Source: Gudongella sp051744365 (lineage in GTDB: Bacteria > Bacillota > Clostridia > Tissierellales > Tissierellaceae). Taken from it: a DNA stretch of 8,117 nt. The notes under the pieces were generated by a model, which did no database searches, was not told the DNA's origin, and was given only the letters and a program-made list of their open reading frames with translations. Within the stretch, counting starts at the first letter, position 1. Every line of letters begins with the position of its first letter. The translations under genes and the position numbers were made by a program. The DNA is taken from positions 1-8,117 of the forward strand of contig JBNJCX010000064.1 in NCBI GenBank assembly GCA_051744365.1, read 5' to 3'. Positions 6,603 through 8,117 of the stretch are shown piece by piece.

Positions 6603-7226
6603 ATGATTATAACTAATATTACTTCACAAAGGGATCCCGAAAGGTTGAATATATTCATCGACAATGAATTTGCATTTGGAATATACTATACCACAAAGGA
6701 AGAGATGAACCTGCATAAGGGGATGGAGGTTGACGAGAGTCTATTAACCCAGATAAGGAGCAGGGATGAAATACAGAAGGCAAAGTCTATGTCATTCCAC
6801 TATCTTAGCTTCAGACAGCGGACCAGGAAGGAGCTCCAGGACTACCTTATTCAGAAGGAATTCATTCCCTCAACAGCAGAACATGTAATTCAAATTCTTA
6901 TTGATTCGGGATATCTTGATGATCTTGACTTTGCAAGAACTTATGTGCGGGACAAGACAGCCTTTCAAAAACATGGCCCTTATAGGATCAAAACTGAGCT
7001 TGCACAAAAGGGAGTAGCGAAGGATTTGATTGCCCAAGCCCTTGAAGAGGAATACCACGAGGAATTGGAGGAACTGGTAGACCTTGTGAAATCCAAATAT
7101 TCATCCATCCTTCATGACAAATCCCAGAAGAGATACAGGCGAATCGGAGGATTCCTGCAAAGAAAAGGTCACTCATTTGATACAATAAAAAAGGTGTTGG
7201 ATGCAATTGATAGGGAGGAAGAGTAA
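6603..7226 (+). CDS. recX: RecX, regulator of RecA
   Basis: A 207-residue RecX-family protein, which binds in the groove of the RecA filament and limits its recombinase and coprotease activity. After an N-terminal strand region (1-50) come the family's three-helix repeats: first about 57-100 (KAKSMSFHYLSFRQRTRKELQDYL), second about 101-145 (SGYLDDLDFARTYVRDK, then GPYRIKTELAQKGV, the most diagnostic stretch), and third about 150-203 (RYRRIGGFLQRKGHSFDTIKKVL). Length is typical of Firmicutes RecX (200-270 aa). The ATG follows AAAGGA (6591-6596) at 6-nt spacing. recA is not in the window. It sits between the pspC-like gene and a GIY-YIG gene that starts 1 base after its stop, so co-transcription is likely. 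Confidence 0.93.
   Translation: MIITNITSQRDPERLNIFIDNEFAFGIYYTTKEEMNLHKGMEVDESLLTQIRSRDEIQKAKSMSFHYLSFRQRTRKELQDYLIQKEFIPSTAEHVIQILIDSGYLDDLDFARTYVRDKTAFQKHGPYRIKTELAQKGVAKDLIAQALEEEYHEELEELVDLVKSKYSSILHDKSQKRYRRIGGFLQRKGHSFDTIKKVLDAIDREEE
7213..7218 (+). promoter_or_regulatory. Ribosome binding site selecting a TTG start for the GIY-YIG gene
   Basis: GGGAGG within the last codons of recX lies 9 nt before TTG at 7228. The frame has an earlier ATG at 7201, but that would add nine residues not typical of the family and has no comparable ribosome binding site. Confidence 0.7.
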
Positions 7227-7227
7227 A

Positions 7228-7491
7228 TTGTTCTATGTGTACATTTTGAAATGCAATGACAACAGCCTTTATACGGGATATACAGACTCCCTGGATAAAC
7301 GCTTAAAAAAACATAATGAAGGAAAAGCCTCAAAATACACCAGATCCAGACTTCCTGTCGAGATGGTCTACACTGAGGAACAACCTGACAAAAGTTCCGC
7401 CATGAAAAGGGAAAACAGCATAAAATCGCTATCCCGTGAAAATAAAATAAGACTTATTGCGGAGGCCACCAATGAATCTATTATTCAATAG
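7228..7491 (+). CDS. GIY-YIG nuclease-superfamily small protein (UPF0213/YhbQ-like)
   Basis: An 87-residue stand-alone GIY-YIG domain. Starting at the TTG, the protein begins with MFYVYILKC, the common opening of this family. The GIY element is VYI (4-6) and the YIG element is YTG (15-17). The conserved Arg in DSLDKRLKKHN is R25 and the metal-binding Glu is E62 in AMKREN, followed by SIKSLSRENKIRLI. All the catalytic residues expected of the fold seem present, so nuclease activity is possible, although the biological role of YhbQ/YazA-type proteins is poorly defined. The gene begins 1 base after the recX stop and its last 20 bases overlap the start of glpP, so translation of all three is probably coupled. 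Confidence 0.88.
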   Translation: MFYVYILKCNDNSLYTGYTDSLDKRLKKHNEGKASKYTRSRLPVEMVYTEEQPDKSSAMKRENSIKSLSRENKIRLIAEATNESIIQ

Positions 7492-8038
7492 TCTGATTCA
7501 GTATCCGGTTATAGCTGAAACAAATACACTTGATGAATTTTCTTTGGCGCTGGAGTCCCACTGCCAGAATATATTTCTAATGACGGGAAATATATTCAAT
7601 CTCAGACAACTGGCAAAAAAGGCTCATTATAAGGGAAAGAACATTTTCATTTATCTTGATGCAGTGGATGGTTATTCAAAGGATTCCTGGGGTCTGGAGT
7701 TTATATCAAAGAACATCGAAATAGATGGAATAATTACATCAAAGCCGTCCCTGATGGAACAAAGCAAGGAGATGGGAATATTTACACTTGGCAGGTTCTC
7801 TGTATACAACGAATACAAGCTCGACTATACCATAGAACATATCAAGAAAACCCGACCTCACGGTGCAATAATCCTGCCCGGTGTTCTTCCGGAGCTTATA
7901 GAAAAGATAACAACCCAGACTAAGACTCCTATAATTTCAAGCGGTTTCCTTAATACAAAGCAGTCTGTTATGAACTCTCTTGAAGCAGGTGCCATAGGAA
8001 TCTCCACAGTGCATTTTCTGAATCCAGAAATATATTAG
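7472..8038 (+). CDS. glpP: Glycerol-3-phosphate-responsive antiterminator GlpP
   Basis: A 188-residue GlpP-family protein. In B. subtilis GlpP binds glycerol-3-phosphate and acts on leader mRNA of glycerol genes to prevent termination and stabilise the transcript. It is a single TIM-barrel-like domain; visible family segments are IFLMTGNIFNLRQLAKKAH (34-52), KNIFIYLDAVDGYSKDSWGLEFI (56-78), DGIITSKPSL (85-94), FTLGRF (104-109), GAIILPGVLPELI (131-143), PIISSGFLNTKQSV (153-166) and the phosphate-site-like stretch AGAIGISTVHF (172-182). The ATG at 7472 follows GGAGG (7461-7465) at 6-nt spacing and overlaps the GIY-YIG gene by 20 nt; an upstream TTG at 7457 is less likely. No glpF, glpK or glpD gene is visible; what lies downstream runs the other way, so its targets are probably elsewhere. 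Confidence 0.9.
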   Translation: MNLLFNSLIQYPVIAETNTLDEFSLALESHCQNIFLMTGNIFNLRQLAKKAHYKGKNIFIYLDAVDGYSKDSWGLEFISKNIEIDGIITSKPSLMEQSKEMGIFTLGRFSVYNEYKLDYTIEHIKKTRPHGAIILPGVLPELIEKITTQTKTPIISSGFLNTKQSVMNSLEAGAIGISTVHFLNPEIY

Positions 8039-8061
8039 CCCTGAATTTTTAAATTCAGGGC
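8038..8061. terminator. Intrinsic terminator after glpP
   Basis: A perfect 10-bp stem GCCCTGAATT (8038-8047) with AATTCAGGGC (8052-8061) around a TTTA loop is followed by TTTTCTTAT on +. Its first base is the last base of the glpP stop codon. On the minus strand the tail is less U-rich (CTAATATA), so it is mainly a + strand terminator but might also serve the converging gene. Confidence 0.88.
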
Positions 8062-8066
8062 TTTTC

Positions 8067-8117
8067 TTATGCGTGTTCCTTCTCTTCAGTTTTCCCATTG
8101 GTTTTCCCATTGGGTTT
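8067..8117 (-). CDS. C-terminal end of a truncated, unidentified gene
   Basis: Read on the minus strand from the window edge, the frame is open for 16 codons and ends at TAA (8069-8067): KPNGKTNGKTEEKEHA. The tail is hydrophilic, rich in Lys, Glu, Asn and Gly, and holds a tandem NGKT repeat. The position 5 bases from a terminator hairpin and convergent with glpP fits a real gene end. The product cannot be recognised from so little; a flexible tail on a membrane or secreted protein is one possibility. The stretch is short enough that chance cannot be excluded. Confidence 0.5.
   Translation of the reverse strand, partial: KPNGKTNGKTEEKEHA
8090..8113. repeat. Tandem 12-bp direct repeat (two copies)
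   Basis: TTTTCCCATTGG occurs twice in perfect tandem (8090-8101 and 8102-8113) and the window ends in a partial continuation GGGTTT. The unit is a multiple of three and encodes a repeated NGKT in the minus-strand frame, so it is probably an in-frame coding repeat in the truncated gene and a candidate for slippage-driven length variation. Confidence 0.75.

Noticed and set aside
8038..8061. GlpP-responsive antitermination site
   Set aside because: GlpP acts in 5' leaders of glycerol genes. This hairpin directly follows the glpP stop, and the downstream gene runs in the opposite direction, so it is an ordinary terminator.

Overview
The window looks like chromosomal core DNA from a low-GC, Gram-positive Clostridia-type bacterium (Firmicutes; possibly Tissierellia or a relative, but that level is a guess). 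The evidence is roughly 40% GC, strong AGGAGG-type ribosome binding sites, intrinsic terminators with U-tracts, a PHP-type (HisJ/HisK) histidinol-phosphatase, a GlpP antiterminator, and an FHA-SEDS-PBP cell-wall cluster. I see no insertion sequence, prophage, CRISPR array or tRNA.

Layout, left to right. (1) A histidinol-phosphatase gene on + (36-836) ends at a bidirectional terminator (858-881). (2) The 270-base gap after it is not empty. Read on the minus strand it encodes what I interpret as 6S RNA (about 1075-891), with its own sigma-A promoter (1082-1110), a long bulged closing stem, a central bubble and the shared terminator. (3) An RluA-family pseudouridine synthase (1107-2018, -) diverges from an NAD kinase (2126-2932, +). 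The -35 box of the 6S promoter overlaps the rluA-type stop codon. (4) A strong convergent hairpin (2935-2959) separates nadK from a three-gene minus-strand operon transcribed as FHA protein (6035-5604), SEDS glycosyltransferase of the FtsW/RodA/SpoVE family (5591-4356), then class B penicillin-binding protein (4363-2963). (5) Diverging from this operon is a plus-strand run of pspC-like gene, recX, GIY-YIG protein and glpP (6187-8038) with very tight spacing or overlap. It ends at a hairpin (8038-8061) whose first base lies in the glpP stop codon. (6) The last 51 bases read in the minus direction as the hydrophilic C-terminus of a further, truncated gene.

Functional themes. The minus operon supplies a matched septal or elongation peptidoglycan polymerase (SEDS) and transpeptidase (bPBP), with a membrane-anchored phosphothreonine-reader (FHA) as first gene, so control by a Ser/Thr kinase encoded elsewhere is likely. 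The plus operon mixes envelope stress (PspC), recombination control (RecX), a small nuclease-fold protein and glycerol regulation. These genes appear to be co-transcribed rather than one pathway. NadK, RluA, the histidinol-phosphatase and 6S RNA are separate housekeeping units. The least obvious element, and the one a protein-only annotation would miss, is the 6S RNA gene.
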